64,000 nucleotides of DNA from an uncultured Verrucomicrobia subdivision 3 bacterium (lineage in GTDB: Bacteria; Verrucomicrobiota; Verrucomicrobiia; Limisphaerales; UBA11358). Positions 27,790 through 36,020 of the stretch are shown here, piece after piece. The stretch spans positions 120,761 to 184,760 of the forward strand of contig CAILMI010000012.1 in the NCBI GenBank assembly GCA_903835255.1. Reading direction: 5' to 3'. Positions within the stretch are counted from its first letter, which is position 1; each line of letters begins with the position of its first letter. The translations under genes were made by a program, and so were the position numbers. Below the pieces are notes generated by a model, which had not been told where the DNA came from, did not search any database, and saw nothing but the letters and a program-made list of their open reading frames with translations.

Positions 27790-29310
27790 ATGAAAATCAA
27801 GACCCTCCTCCTTCTGGCTCTGACCGTTTTTGGCGCATTCCTCTTGCCGCGTTCCACCGCGCAGGCCCAAGGCACGGCCTTCACCTATCAGGGCCGGCTG
27901 AACCGCGATAGCAGCCCAGCCAATGGGAGCTATGATCTGGCCTTCACGCTTTATAACAATGGCACTAACAGCAATCCTGGAGACCTGCTGGCCGGGCCGG
28001 TGACTAACCGGGCCGTGGCAGTGACCAATGGCCTGTTCACCACGGTGGTGGATTTTGGCCCCGGCATTTTTACCGGCGCCGCCAGCTGGCTGGAAGTGGC
28101 GGTCAGCGCTGACGCCTTGACCAACGGCTTCACCCCGCTAACGCCCCGCCAGCTTATTGCCGCCACGCCCTACGCCATCCTGGCCGGCAGCGTCAGCGGG
28201 CCGGTCAGCGGCAGCCTGATCACGGCCGGGAGCATTCCGGACAGCGGGCTTTCCACCAACGTTGCATTGCGCAGCGGCGGGAACGCTTTTAGTGGAACTC
28301 AGGTCATCACCAATGGAAATGTCGGCATCGGCACGGCGACGCCCTCCGTCATGCTGGAAGTGGCGGGCACCGCCAAAGCGATCGCTTTTGTCGGGAGCGG
28401 TGCGGGCCTGTCTAATATCCCCGCTTCATCGGTGACAGGGGTCATCGCGCCGAGCCAGATCGCCACGCCTCCCCCGGGCATGGCCTACATACCGGCCGGG
28501 GCATTCACGATGGGCGACACAGTCGGCAACCCGCCAGATAACCCGCCGACCAACGTGACCGTGTCGGGATTCTACATGGATGTGAATCTGGTGACGCTGA
28601 GCCAATGGCAGTCGGTCTATTTCTGGGCGACTAATGGCGGGTATGGCTTTAATAATCCCGGCTGGGGCAAGGGGCTGAACCACCCGGTACAGACGGTGGA
28701 TTGGTATGACTGTGTCAAGTGGAGCAATGCGCGGTCGCAGCAAGCGGGGCGGGCCCCCGTGTATTACACGGATGCCGGGTTGACGGCGGTCTATACAAAC
28801 GGCGAGCCGTCCACGATCTATGTAAACTGGGCAGCGGACGGGTATCGGCTACCGACGGAGGCGGAATGGGAGAAGGCGGCGCGGGGCGGGGTGAGTCGTC
28901 AGCGATTTCCTTGGGGGAACGTGATCAATCAGAACCTGGCCAACTACTATGCCAGCGTGGGGGGCTATGATTTGGGGCCAAACGGCTACAATGGACTCTT
29001 CCTGAGCGGAGGCGAACCCTACACCAGTCCGGCGGGGTCGTTTGCGGCCAATGGCTATGGGTTGAATGACATGGCGGGGAATGTGTTTGAATGGTGTTGG
29101 GACTGGTATGCGGGGCCGCCGTATCCAGCAGGGAGCCCTTATTTGGGGGGCACCGACCCCCGGGGTCCAACCGACCCCTCCGGCTCCCGCGTGTTGCGGG
29201 GCGGCAGTTGGTACAACAGCGCCGAGTCCGCCCAATGCGCTAAACGAGGCGACTACGGGGCCAATCTCATGAGCTACAGCCTCGGGTTTCGGTGCGTGAA
29301 GGGCCTTTAG
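27790..29310 (+). CDS. secreted SUMF1/formylglycine-generating-enzyme domain protein
   Basis: A 506-residue exported protein. The signal peptide (LLLLALTVFGAFLLP, cleavage near AQAQG) is followed by a region starting FTYQGRLNRDSSPANGSYDL, a module seen at the start of many verrucomicrobial secreted proteins. From about residue 230 comes a sulfatase-modifying-factor-type domain: MAYIPAGAFTMGD, NHPVQTVDWYDCVKWSNAR, YRLPTEAEWEKAARGG, GLNDMAGNVFEWCWDWY and the end RVLRGGSWYNS with GFRCVKG. The paired active-site Cys residues of true FGE are not evident, so it is more likely a binding or structural relative than an enzyme. It is probably paired with the secreted protein downstream. Confidence 0.85.
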   Translation: MKIKTLLLLALTVFGAFLLPRSTAQAQGTAFTYQGRLNRDSSPANGSYDLAFTLYNNGTNSNPGDLLAGPVTNRAVAVTNGLFTTVVDFGPGIFTGAASWLEVAVSADALTNGFTPLTPRQLIAATPYAILAGSVSGPVSGSLITAGSIPDSGLSTNVALRSGGNAFSGTQVITNGNVGIGTATPSVMLEVAGTAKAIAFVGSGAGLSNIPASSVTGVIAPSQIATPPPGMAYIPAGAFTMGDTVGNPPDNPPTNVTVSGFYMDVNLVTLSQWQSVYFWATNGGYGFNNPGWGKGLNHPVQTVDWYDCVKWSNARSQQAGRAPVYYTDAGLTAVYTNGEPSTIYVNWAADGYRLPTEAEWEKAARGGVSRQRFPWGNVINQNLANYYASVGGYDLGPNGYNGLFLSGGEPYTSPAGSFAANGYGLNDMAGNVFEWCWDWYAGPPYPAGSPYLGGTDPRGPTDPSGSRVLRGGSWYNSAESAQCAKRGDYGANLMSYSLGFRCVKGL

Positions 29311-29411
29311 TTTCTGGTTTTAGACTTTTATCCTCTCGCAAACTAGGGCGGGATGCGGCAGGTCTGGAAGCCCCTGATTTTGGTCGATGGCCGCATTGGA
29401 ACTGTTTAAAT

Positions 29412-29867
29412 ATGATTAAAAAAATTCTGAATTTCTGCGGGATGCTGGCCGGAGGGTGGTTCACCTTGGCCACGCTCCACGCCCAAACCTATTCCATCGA
29501 CTGGTCCAAGATCGCCGGCGGAGGGGGCAACAGCACCGGCGGCGTGTATCAAGTCAGCGGCACCATCGGCCAGCCGGACGCCAGCGGGGCGATGAGCGGG
29601 GGCAATTACTCCATTACTGGCGGTTTTTGGGCGCTGATTAACGTGGTGCAGACACCGGGTGCGCCCACCCTCTCCATCAGTCACAGCGGCGCTGCGGTGA
29701 CGGTTTCCTGGCAGGCAGTGCCCGGGTGGAATCTGGTGCAGAATGGGAATCTGACAACGCCCGCCGGCAGCTGGCAGGCGAGCAGCGGCATCACAACGAG
29801 CAACGGTGTGAATTATCTGAACCTGGCAAATCCGGCGGGCACTCTCTTCTTCCGCCTGAAACAATAG
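29412..29867 (+). CDS. small secreted beta-rich protein
   Basis: A 151-residue exported protein: signal peptide MIKKILNFCGMLAGGWFTLA, then YSIDWSKIAGGGGNSTGG, a stretch with VSGTIGQPDASGAMSGGNYS, and ITGGFWALINVVQTPGAPTL. This IDW...GGG...GTIGQPD...GGFW pattern recurs in Verrucomicrobia as short secreted proteins of unknown role. The C-terminus (AVTVSWQAVPGWNLVQNGNL through FFRLKQ) resembles the end of fibronectin-like or autotransporter-associated domains. It lies 101 bp after the SUMF1-domain gene on the same strand. Confidence 0.65.
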   Translation: MIKKILNFCGMLAGGWFTLATLHAQTYSIDWSKIAGGGGNSTGGVYQVSGTIGQPDASGAMSGGNYSITGGFWALINVVQTPGAPTLSISHSGAAVTVSWQAVPGWNLVQNGNLTTPAGSWQASSGITTSNGVNYLNLANPAGTLFFRLKQ

Positions 29868-30033
29868 CCCGGCCTGTCCCCGCCCAGACCTCCGGGCGCG
29901 GTCAAAGTGTAGCCCCACGGCTACCCACGCGATTCGCCACCTATTCCCGGGAAATCAAAACCGGATTTCGGTTCACCTATTTATTTCGCGGTGACGCCTT
30001 GGGTCTCCGAATCTAAGGTTTGGAGGTTTGGAA

Positions 30034-30062
30034 TTGAGGTTGAAACACTGTTAAAGCATTAT
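30034..30062 (+). promoter_or_regulatory. possible promoter of the PFK gene
   Basis: TTGAGG (30034-30039) and CATTAT (30057-30062) with a 17-bp spacer, 32 bp before the ATG at 30095. Each box matches four of six consensus bases. Confidence 0.35.
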
Positions 30063-30094
30063 CGTGAGCCGGAGGTTTTCCCTCCTTAAATTTT

Positions 30095-31327
30095 ATGAGC
30101 AAACAAGTGAAGAAAGTTGGCATTCTGACGGCCGGCGGTCTGGCGCCCTGCCTGAGCGCCTCCATCGGCTACCTGATCGAAACCTACACGCGCCAGGCGC
30201 CGAAGGTAGAGATCCTCTGCTATGTGAACGGCTACATGGGCCTGCTGCAGGGCAAGAGCCTCAAGGTGACCGCCGCGGTGCGCAAGAATTGGAAGGCGCT
30301 GGTGGAGCACGGCGGCAGCCCCGTCGGCAACAGCCGCGTCAAGCTCACCAACGTGAAAGATTGCGTGAAGCGCGGACTCGTCAAGGAAGGACAGAACCCG
30401 CAGAAGGTCGCCGCCGACCAGCTGATCAAGGACGGCGTGGATGTGCTGCACACCATCGGAGGCGATGACACCAACACCGCCGCCGCCGACCTCGCCACGT
30501 TTCTCAGGACGAACCACTACAATCTCACGGTGGTCGGCATGCCCAAGACGATTGATAACGATGTGATTCCGATCCGGCAAAGCCTGGGCGCGTGGACGGC
30601 GGCCGAGGAGGGCGCCCATTATTTTGCGAACGTGGTGGCCGAGCACAACGCGAACCCGCGCATGCTCATCATCCACGAGGTCATGGGGCGCAACTGCGGA
30701 TGGCTCACCGCCGCCACCGCCGCGGAATACCGGAAGCGGATGGGGCAAATGCGGTTTTTACCGGACCTCGGCCTCAGCCCCGAACGCCGGGATGTGCACG
30801 GCATTTTCATTCCCGAGATGGCGCTCAATATCAAGGCCGAGTCCGCCCGGCTCCGCAAGATCATGGACCAGCACGACTGCGTGAACCTGTTCGTCTCCGA
30901 AGGGGCCTGCGTGCCATCCATCGTCGCCCAGATGGAAGCCCGCGGGGAAGAAGTGCCGCGCGACGCCTTTGGCCACGTGCGATTGGACAAGGTCAACGTC
31001 GGCGCGTGGTTCGCCAAGCAGTTCGCCGAGATGATCGGCGCCGAGAAGACGCTCGTCCAGAAAAGCGGCTACTACAGCCGCGCCGCCGCCGCGAATGCCG
31101 CCGACCGCAAGCTCATCCAGCGCTGCGCCGTGAAAGCCGTGCAATGCGCCTTCGCCGGCAGGGGCGGCGTGGTGGGGGAAGATGAAGAACGCGGCAACGC
31201 CCTCCGCGCGATTGAGTTTGACCGCATCAAGGGCGGCAAACCGTTCAATATCAAAACCCCGTGGTTCGTGCGATTACTCAAGGACATCGGCCAAACCCCA
31301 GGCAAGCCGGTCCGAGTGAAGCATTGA
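30095..31327 (+). CDS. pfp: pyrophosphate-type 6-phosphofructokinase
   Basis: A 410-residue phosphofructokinase for the fructose-6-phosphate/fructose-1,6-bisphosphate step. The start VGILTAGGLAPCLSASIGYL is the PFK phosphate loop, GGDDTNTAA at residues 122-130 has the second Asp (125) where ATP-dependent enzymes have Gly, and GMPKTIDNDVIP has the Lys typical of pyrophosphate users, so PPi is the likely phosphoryl donor and the reaction reversible. HEVMGRNCGWLTAATA binds the sugar phosphate. Single gene with its own probable promoter, convergent with ftsY. Donor specificity is inferred from these two residues. Confidence 0.88.
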   Translation: MSKQVKKVGILTAGGLAPCLSASIGYLIETYTRQAPKVEILCYVNGYMGLLQGKSLKVTAAVRKNWKALVEHGGSPVGNSRVKLTNVKDCVKRGLVKEGQNPQKVAADQLIKDGVDVLHTIGGDDTNTAAADLATFLRTNHYNLTVVGMPKTIDNDVIPIRQSLGAWTAAEEGAHYFANVVAEHNANPRMLIIHEVMGRNCGWLTAATAAEYRKRMGQMRFLPDLGLSPERRDVHGIFIPEMALNIKAESARLRKIMDQHDCVNLFVSEGACVPSIVAQMEARGEEVPRDAFGHVRLDKVNVGAWFAKQFAEMIGAEKTLVQKSGYYSRAAAANAADRKLIQRCAVKAVQCAFAGRGGVVGEDEERGNALRAIEFDRIKGGKPFNIKTPWFVRLLKDIGQTPGKPVRVKH

Positions 31328-31367
31328 CGGATTGTCCAAAAAATTTGCGGAAGGCGAAGTAGCTGCA

Positions 31368-31389
31368 GAGGCACTTGCCTCCCGTTTTT
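31368..31389. terminator. weak terminator between pfp and ftsY
   Basis: GAGGCA-CT-TGCCTC hairpin followed by CCGTTTTT in the plus direction, 41 bp after the pfp stop. Short stem, so confidence is modest. Confidence 0.4.
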
Positions 31390-31422
31390 ATATCCTCACG
31401 GGGCGCGGAGGCTTTCGGCTTA

Positions 31423-32334
31423 TTATTCCTCAAACAGCGCCTGAGCGAACTGTTTCGCGTCGAAGGGCTGCAGATCTTCCGGCTGCTCGCCGAGACCGAT
31501 GAATTTGACGGGCAGGCCAAGCTCTTTCTGGATTGCCACCACCATGCCGCCCTTGCTGGTGCCATCGAGCTTGGTGACGATCAGGCCGGTGAGCGGCACG
31601 GCCTTGTGAAACTCGCGCGCCTGATTGAGCGCGTTCATGCCAGTGGTCGCATCCAGCACCAGCAACACCTCATGCGGTGCCCCTGCCCGCTGTTTGCCGA
31701 TGACGCGGTGCAGTTTCTGCAATTCCTGCATAAGATTGTGCTTGGTGTGCAGGCGACCGGCCGTGTCGAGGAACAGATAATCCACCCCGCGCGCTTGCGC
31801 GGCGGTGACGGCGTCATGGGCTACCGAGGCGGCATCCGCCCCATAGCTGCCTGCGATGACTTCCACCTTGAGCCGGTGGCCCCACACCTTGATCTGCTCG
31901 ATGGCCGCGGCGCGGAATGTGTCGCAGGCGGCGAGCAGGACGGTTTTTTTCTGCGCCTGGAAATAATGCGCGAGCTTGGCGCTGGTCGTGGTCTTTCCCG
32001 TGCCGTTGACGCCGACGATGGAGACGACCGTGGGGCCACCCGGCACCTGGAGCAGGTCCGATGGGGAGGAGGCCAGGTTCTTTTCCACTTCGGCCCGCGC
32101 AATGGCGAACACATCGGGTCCAGTGGCGCCCCGGGTTTCATAGGCCAGCTTGACGGCGGCGATGATTTGGAGGGTCATGGCCGGGCCGAAGTCGGCGCCA
32201 ATCAGAGCGTGCTCGAGTTCCTCGAGCGATGAGCCGGTCAGTTTGGGCGAACGCGTGACAATGCGCTTGATCTCATGCACGAGCCGGCTGTGCGTCTGGG
32301 CCAGGCCGGCCTTGAATTTGGAAAAGAGTCCCAT
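31423..32334 (-). CDS. ftsY: signal recognition particle receptor FtsY
   Basis: A 303-residue SRP GTPase that receives ribosome-SRP complexes at the membrane. The acidic N-terminal A domain of E. coli FtsY is missing; the protein starts with the amphipathic [19 protein letters not shown], as in the minimal NG forms. G-motifs: [49 protein letters not shown] and [11 protein letters not shown], ending with [14 protein letters not shown]. It is upstream of the PHP gene only in position; transcription runs nusB, PHP, ftsY, all on this strand within 40 bp spacing, so they may be one operon. Confidence 0.96.
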   Translation of the reverse strand: MGLFSKFKAGLAQTHSRLVHEIKRIVTRSPKLTGSSLEELEHALIGADFGPAMTLQIIAAVKLAYETRGATGPDVFAIARAEVEKNLASSPSDLLQVPGGPTVVSIVGVNGTGKTTTSAKLAHYFQAQKKTVLLAACDTFRAAAIEQIKVWGHRLKVEVIAGSYGADAASVAHDAVTAAQARGVDYLFLDTAGRLHTKHNLMQELQKLHRVIGKQRAGAPHEVLLVLDATTGMNALNQAREFHKAVPLTGLIVTKLDGTSKGGMVVAIQKELGLPVKFIGLGEQPEDLQPFDAKQFAQALFEE

Positions 32335-32364
32335 GAAAAACTTTGCGGCAATGCCTCGGGGTTT

Positions 32365-33213
32365 CTACGCGGCACCGCTTGAGATGTCCGCTTTTCGTTC
32401 CGCCGCCTTGGCCCGGAGCTTTTCCACGCGGTCGTAGGGCAGCTTCACCGTGCCGATGAGCGGCCGGATCTTGCTGTAGCCGTGGCAATCGCTGCCGCCC
32501 GTGACGAGCAGGCGGTGATGTTCGGCGATCTGCAGGTACCGCCCAGACACACTGGGGGAATGCTTGGTATGGAAACATTCAATCCCGTCCAAGCCCGCCG
32601 CCACCAGGTCCGGAATGATTTCATCCGTCCGGTTCAATCCCGGATGCGCCACGACGGCGAGGCCGCCGGCCTGGTGGATTAATTCGACGCTTTCCAGTGC
32701 GGACATCTTGGTCTTGGGCACCCACGCGGGCCGGCCTTTTTTGAGAAACCTCTCGAACGCCTCGTCCAGGCTGCCGATAAGTTTTTCCTTCACCAGCGCC
32801 CGGGCCACGTGCGGGCGCCCGGGCGAGCGGCAGTTGGCGAGCGCAAAGACGGATTCGGCCTTGAGCGGGATGCCCGCCGCATTCAAGGCGGCGACCATCT
32901 CATGGATGCGGTTCTGGCGGACGGACTGGAACCCGGCGATGCGGGTGAGCAGCGCGGGGTTTTGGGTGTCCACGAAATAGGCGAGGATATGGACCTCGGT
33001 GTCCTCGTGCTCCGCGGTGAGTTCGGTGCCGGAAATGAATTCCAGCTTCGCCGCCGCACAGGCCGCCGCCGCCCGGTCGCAGCCCTCCACCGTATCATGA
33101 TCGGTCAGGGCGATGGCGGCAAACCCCAGCTGGCGGGCGCGGGAAACAAGCTCCTCGGGCGTGAAGGTGCCGTCCGAAAAAAGCGTGTGCAGATGGAGGT
33201 CGGCGAATTTCAT
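32365..33213 (-). CDS. PHP-domain phosphoesterase (RNase AM/TrpH-like)
   Basis: A 282-residue PHP-family metal phosphoesterase. Metal-binding motifs: DLHLHTLFSDGTFTPEEL (residues 5-22), LTDHDTVEGC near 37, ISGTELTAEHEDTEVHILAY near 61, VVAHPG near 190 and TGGSDCHG near 240. The pattern matches YciV/TrpH enzymes that hydrolyse 3',5'-nucleoside bisphosphates and trim 5S rRNA ends. It overlaps nusB in an ATGA junction, suggesting coupled translation and an RNA-related role in keeping with its neighbour. Confidence 0.88.
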   Translation of the reverse strand: MKFADLHLHTLFSDGTFTPEELVSRARQLGFAAIALTDHDTVEGCDRAAAACAAAKLEFISGTELTAEHEDTEVHILAYFVDTQNPALLTRIAGFQSVRQNRIHEMVAALNAAGIPLKAESVFALANCRSPGRPHVARALVKEKLIGSLDEAFERFLKKGRPAWVPKTKMSALESVELIHQAGGLAVVAHPGLNRTDEIIPDLVAAGLDGIECFHTKHSPSVSGRYLQIAEHHRLLVTGGSDCHGYSKIRPLIGTVKLPYDRVEKLRAKAAERKADISSGAA

Positions 33214-33710
33214 TTCAGGATCCGCGCGGGGCGCATCAGCTCGCCCCGGATCTTGTCGAGGATGCCGTTCACAAATTTGCCGCTGTCCTGCGTCGAGAAT
33301 TTCTTGGCGATGTCCACCGCCTCATTGATGCTGACGACCGGGGGAATGTCCTCGCGATGGAGCATCTCATAGATGGCCAGGCGCATGATGTTGCGGTCCA
33401 CGGCGGCGATGCGGTGGAAATCCCAGTTTTTCGCGTGCCCCTTGATTCTCTCGTCGATGGCGTCGCGGTGCTCCAGCACGCCCTTAATGAGGGGCTCGGC
33501 GAACAGGCGGGTCTCGGCGTCCTCCACCGTGGGAGGGGGCAGTTCGACAGGCTGACCCCAGTTAGAGGGCCCCTTTTCATCCTCAATCGCCGCCGTGCGC
33601 TGCGATCCCCAGAACTGCGCCAGCTCCAGCTCGAGATTTTCCGGCGGATTCAAGTCATGCTGAAACAGAAATTGCACTGCGCGTTCCCGCGCTTCACGTC
33701 GTTTGCCCAT
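33210..33710 (-). CDS. nusB: transcription antitermination factor NusB
   Basis: A 166-residue NusB, which with NusE binds boxA RNA in rRNA antitermination. MGKRREARERAVQFLFQHDL is the typical first helix with Arg-rich RNA-binding residues; the end has DRNIMRLAIYEMLHREDIPP, SINEAVDIAKKFSTQDSGKF and VNGILDKI. A Pro-rich insertion of about 20 residues between helices (QPVELPPPTVEDAETRLFAE region) makes it longer than E. coli NusB (139). Start is the Met at 33710; the frame stays open far upstream but that part is antisense to other genes. Confidence 0.92.
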   Translation of the reverse strand: MGKRREARERAVQFLFQHDLNPPENLELELAQFWGSQRTAAIEDEKGPSNWGQPVELPPPTVEDAETRLFAEPLIKGVLEHRDAIDERIKGHAKNWDFHRIAAVDRNIMRLAIYEMLHREDIPPVVSINEAVDIAKKFSTQDSGKFVNGILDKIRGELMRPARILK

Positions 33711-33827
33711 GGGAACAGCATGCCTTAAAAAAACCCGTCGGGAAATGAAAATTGATCGGGCCCGCGCCGGCGTCTTTTCTCTGCTTTCTCCTTTTGCGCC
33801 TGAACCTGTTCCCGCTAAGATGGCCCG

Positions 33828-34211
33828 ATGAGCAAGGTGACCAAGCTGCTGCACACGCGCTATCGGGTGAACGATCTGGACCGCACGGTCGCGTTTTACC
33901 GCGATATCCTGGGCCTGGAGGAAATCAAGCGCCATCGGTCGCCGCGCGGCTCCGAGCTGGTGTTCCTCAAAACCCCGGGCAGCGAGGAGCTGATCGAACT
34001 GTGCTCCTTTCCCGCCGCCGGTTCGGTAAGCGTGCAGCCCGATCTCACGCACCTGGCATTCGAGGTGGAAAGCCTCGCGGAATTTGAGCGGCACCTCGCC
34101 CGGCACGGTCTGAAATATTCCGACGGCCCGACGACCAGCTCGACCGGGACGACGTTTGCGTTCATTGACGCGCCCGAGGGCTACGAAATCGAACTCATCC
34201 AGAAAAAATAA
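33828..34211 (+). CDS. glyoxalase/VOC superfamily protein, GloA-like
   Basis: A 127-residue vicinal-oxygen-chelate protein. TKLLHTRYRVNDLDRTVAFY opens with the metal His, ELIELCSF carries a Glu, DLTHLAFEVESL a second His, and GYEIELIQ a second Glu, giving the His/Glu/His/Glu set of glyoxalase I. It is slightly shorter than E. coli GloA (135) and may detoxify methylglyoxal as lactoylglutathione lyase or a bacillithiol-type equivalent. It stands alone between nusB and the PfkB kinase, transcribed away from nusB. Confidence 0.8.
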   Translation: MSKVTKLLHTRYRVNDLDRTVAFYRDILGLEEIKRHRSPRGSELVFLKTPGSEELIELCSFPAAGSVSVQPDLTHLAFEVESLAEFERHLARHGLKYSDGPTTSSTGTTFAFIDAPEGYEIELIQKK

Positions 34212-34224
34212 CCCATCTTTCTTT

Positions 34225-34260
34225 CCCTGGACCCGATCCCGCGAGGGGGCGGGGTCAGGG
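34225..34260. repeat. GC-rich imperfect hairpin after the VOC gene
   Basis: CCCTGGACCC pairs with GGGGTCAGGG with one bulge, around a 16-nt loop. It may end transcription of the VOC gene or be a palindromic repeat. Confidence 0.4.
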
Positions 34261-34289
34261 AGAGTCACTTTAAATAAACCCCCATCCCC

Positions 34290-35189
34290 ATGAGCCTCCT
34301 GATTGTCGGCACCACTGCACTGGATTCGATCAAAACCCCCACCCGCGAAAACCCCCGCCTGCTGGGCGGTTCGGCCAGCCATGCGGCCGTGGCAGCGAGT
34401 TTCTTTTCGCCGGTGAAACTCGTCGGCGGCGTGGGCGAGGATTTTCCAAAAAAATATATCGAGCTGTACCGCCGTCATAAAATCGACTTGGCCGGCCTGC
34501 AGGTCCTGCCCGGAAAAACTTTTCATTGGTCGGGCGAATACGAGGTGAACATGAACAACCGCCGCACGCTCGCCACCGAGCTGGGCGTGATTGAAACGTT
34601 TACCCCGATTCTCCCCCAGGCCTATCAGAATTCGGCGTTCGTGCTGCTGGGCAACATCGCGCCCGCCCTCCAGCTCGCGGTGCTGGATCAGATGAAGAAG
34701 CCGAAGTTCGTCGTGGCTGATTCGATGGATCTGTGGCTGAATATTGCGCTGCCGGACCTGCTCAAGCTGCTGAAGCGGATTGACGGCTTCGTGCTCAATG
34801 ACAGCGAGGCGGAACTGCTCACCAAGGAGGACAATCTTTTCCAGGCGCTGAAAAAAATCCACAAACTGGGTCCGAAGTATGTGATTATCAAAAAGGGCTC
34901 TCACGGATCCCTTCTCTCCGGCCCGAAAGGCGTCTTTCTCTGCCCGGCATACCCCTTGCACACGGTGGAGGACCCGACCGGCGCGGGCGACTCGTTCGTC
35001 GGCGGCATGATGGGCTATCTCGCCACGGCCCGCGGATCGCTGGAGTCCAACCTCCGCCGCGCCATGGTCTACGGCAGCGTCACCGCATCGTTTTGCTGCG
35101 AGGGTTTCGGCTTGAGCCGGACGACCCGGACCCGGCGCGCGGACATTGAAAAGCGCGTCAAGGAGCTGGAGAAGCTGACGCATTTCTGA
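34290..35189 (+). CDS. PfkB-family carbohydrate/nucleoside kinase
   Basis: A 299-residue ribokinase-fold kinase. N-terminal LLGGSASHAAVAASFF matches the substrate-binding Gly-rich motif, and the C-terminal VEDPTGAGDSFVGGMMGYL holds the catalytic Asp and anion hole (GAGD). KYVIIKKGSHGSLLSGPKGV is the ATP-site strand. It lacks residues that would name a substrate; adenosine kinase or a sugar kinase are both possible. Single gene, convergent with mqnA. Confidence 0.88.
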   Translation: MSLLIVGTTALDSIKTPTRENPRLLGGSASHAAVAASFFSPVKLVGGVGEDFPKKYIELYRRHKIDLAGLQVLPGKTFHWSGEYEVNMNNRRTLATELGVIETFTPILPQAYQNSAFVLLGNIAPALQLAVLDQMKKPKFVVADSMDLWLNIALPDLLKLLKRIDGFVLNDSEAELLTKEDNLFQALKKIHKLGPKYVIIKKGSHGSLLSGPKGVFLCPAYPLHTVEDPTGAGDSFVGGMMGYLATARGSLESNLRRAMVYGSVTASFCCEGFGLSRTTRTRRADIEKRVKELEKLTHF

Positions 35190-35249
35190 ACGAAGGTCAC
35201 CGGAATCGCCGCCGGAGGGTGTTTGTGCCCGGCTGATTTCGGGTTTATT

Positions 35250-36020
35250 TCAAGAGGCAAATACCGGCTCAAACACCGGGCCAAGGCCGTGCTTGCGCAG
35301 CAGCCCGCCAAAGCAGGCGATGCCGCGCTTCTCATCCTCTGCAAGTTGATAATGGATGTGCCGCGTGAAGTAATCCCGACGGAACGCCTCGTCAAACTCC
35401 GGGCGCGACCGGATGATCTCCTCCCTCTGCTCCCGCCCGGAAACCGCAGCCCGGTTCAGTTCGCGGCGAAGTTCCCGGTTCTCGCCCCCCCGCCGCAAGG
35501 CCCAGACCGCGTACACAAAAGGAAGGTGCGTCAGCCCCGTCCAGGCCGCACCGAGATCGAAGATGGCGTGCGGGCCCGCAGCGCGGCGGAACTCGATCGC
35601 CGGGTCGCCGATCAGCAGGACGAACTCCTTGTCGCGGGCGGCGGCATAGCTTTCCAGGGCCTTAAATTCAGGCTTCAGCCCGCGTTCGGCCAGCAGCACT
35701 TTCAAAAGGTTCACGCTGGTGAGCGACGCCGGATCGCAGAAGATCTCCGTCGCGTCTTCAATCGGTTTTTGATGGGCGAGCAGGACGCTGTAAACCTCAC
35801 CGCGGGACGCAATGGCGATGCCGTCGAGAATATCGTAGCGGTCGCGAAGCAGCACTTCGGTGACGCTGACCAGCGCGGCATCGAGCGCATCGGCCTGGAG
35901 CATCTGAGCGAGCCGGGCGGGCGGGGCGAAGATCAGCCTGTTCCCGAGTCCGCAGGTGAGCGGGGCGGCATTCAGGTAGGGCACCGCGCCAATGCGGGAG
36001 GGGGACAGCGCACCGCTCAT
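35250..36020 (-). CDS. mqnA: chorismate dehydratase MqnA
   Basis: A 256-residue enzyme converting chorismate to 3-enolpyruvyl-benzoate, the first step of the futalosine route to menaquinone. Family marks: RIGAVPYLNAAPLTCGL at the start, AALVSVTEVLLRDRYDILDG, SRGEVYSVLLAHQKPIED, LLIGDPAIEFRRA and the FDLGAAWTGLTHLPFVYAVW segment. The periplasmic-binding-protein fold is typical. It overlaps mqnE by an ATGA junction, so both are made together. Confidence 0.93.
   Translation of the reverse strand: MSGALSPSRIGAVPYLNAAPLTCGLGNRLIFAPPARLAQMLQADALDAALVSVTEVLLRDRYDILDGIAIASRGEVYSVLLAHQKPIEDATEIFCDPASLTSVNLLKVLLAERGLKPEFKALESYAAARDKEFVLLIGDPAIEFRRAAGPHAIFDLGAAWTGLTHLPFVYAVWALRRGGENRELRRELNRAAVSGREQREEIIRSRPEFDEAFRRDYFTRHIHYQLAEDEKRGIACFGGLLRKHGLGPVFEPVFAS

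Noticed and set aside
33711..35183. Long N-terminal extension of the nusB frame
   Set aside because: NusB normally starts at the Met at 33710; the rest is antisense to the VOC and PfkB genes.
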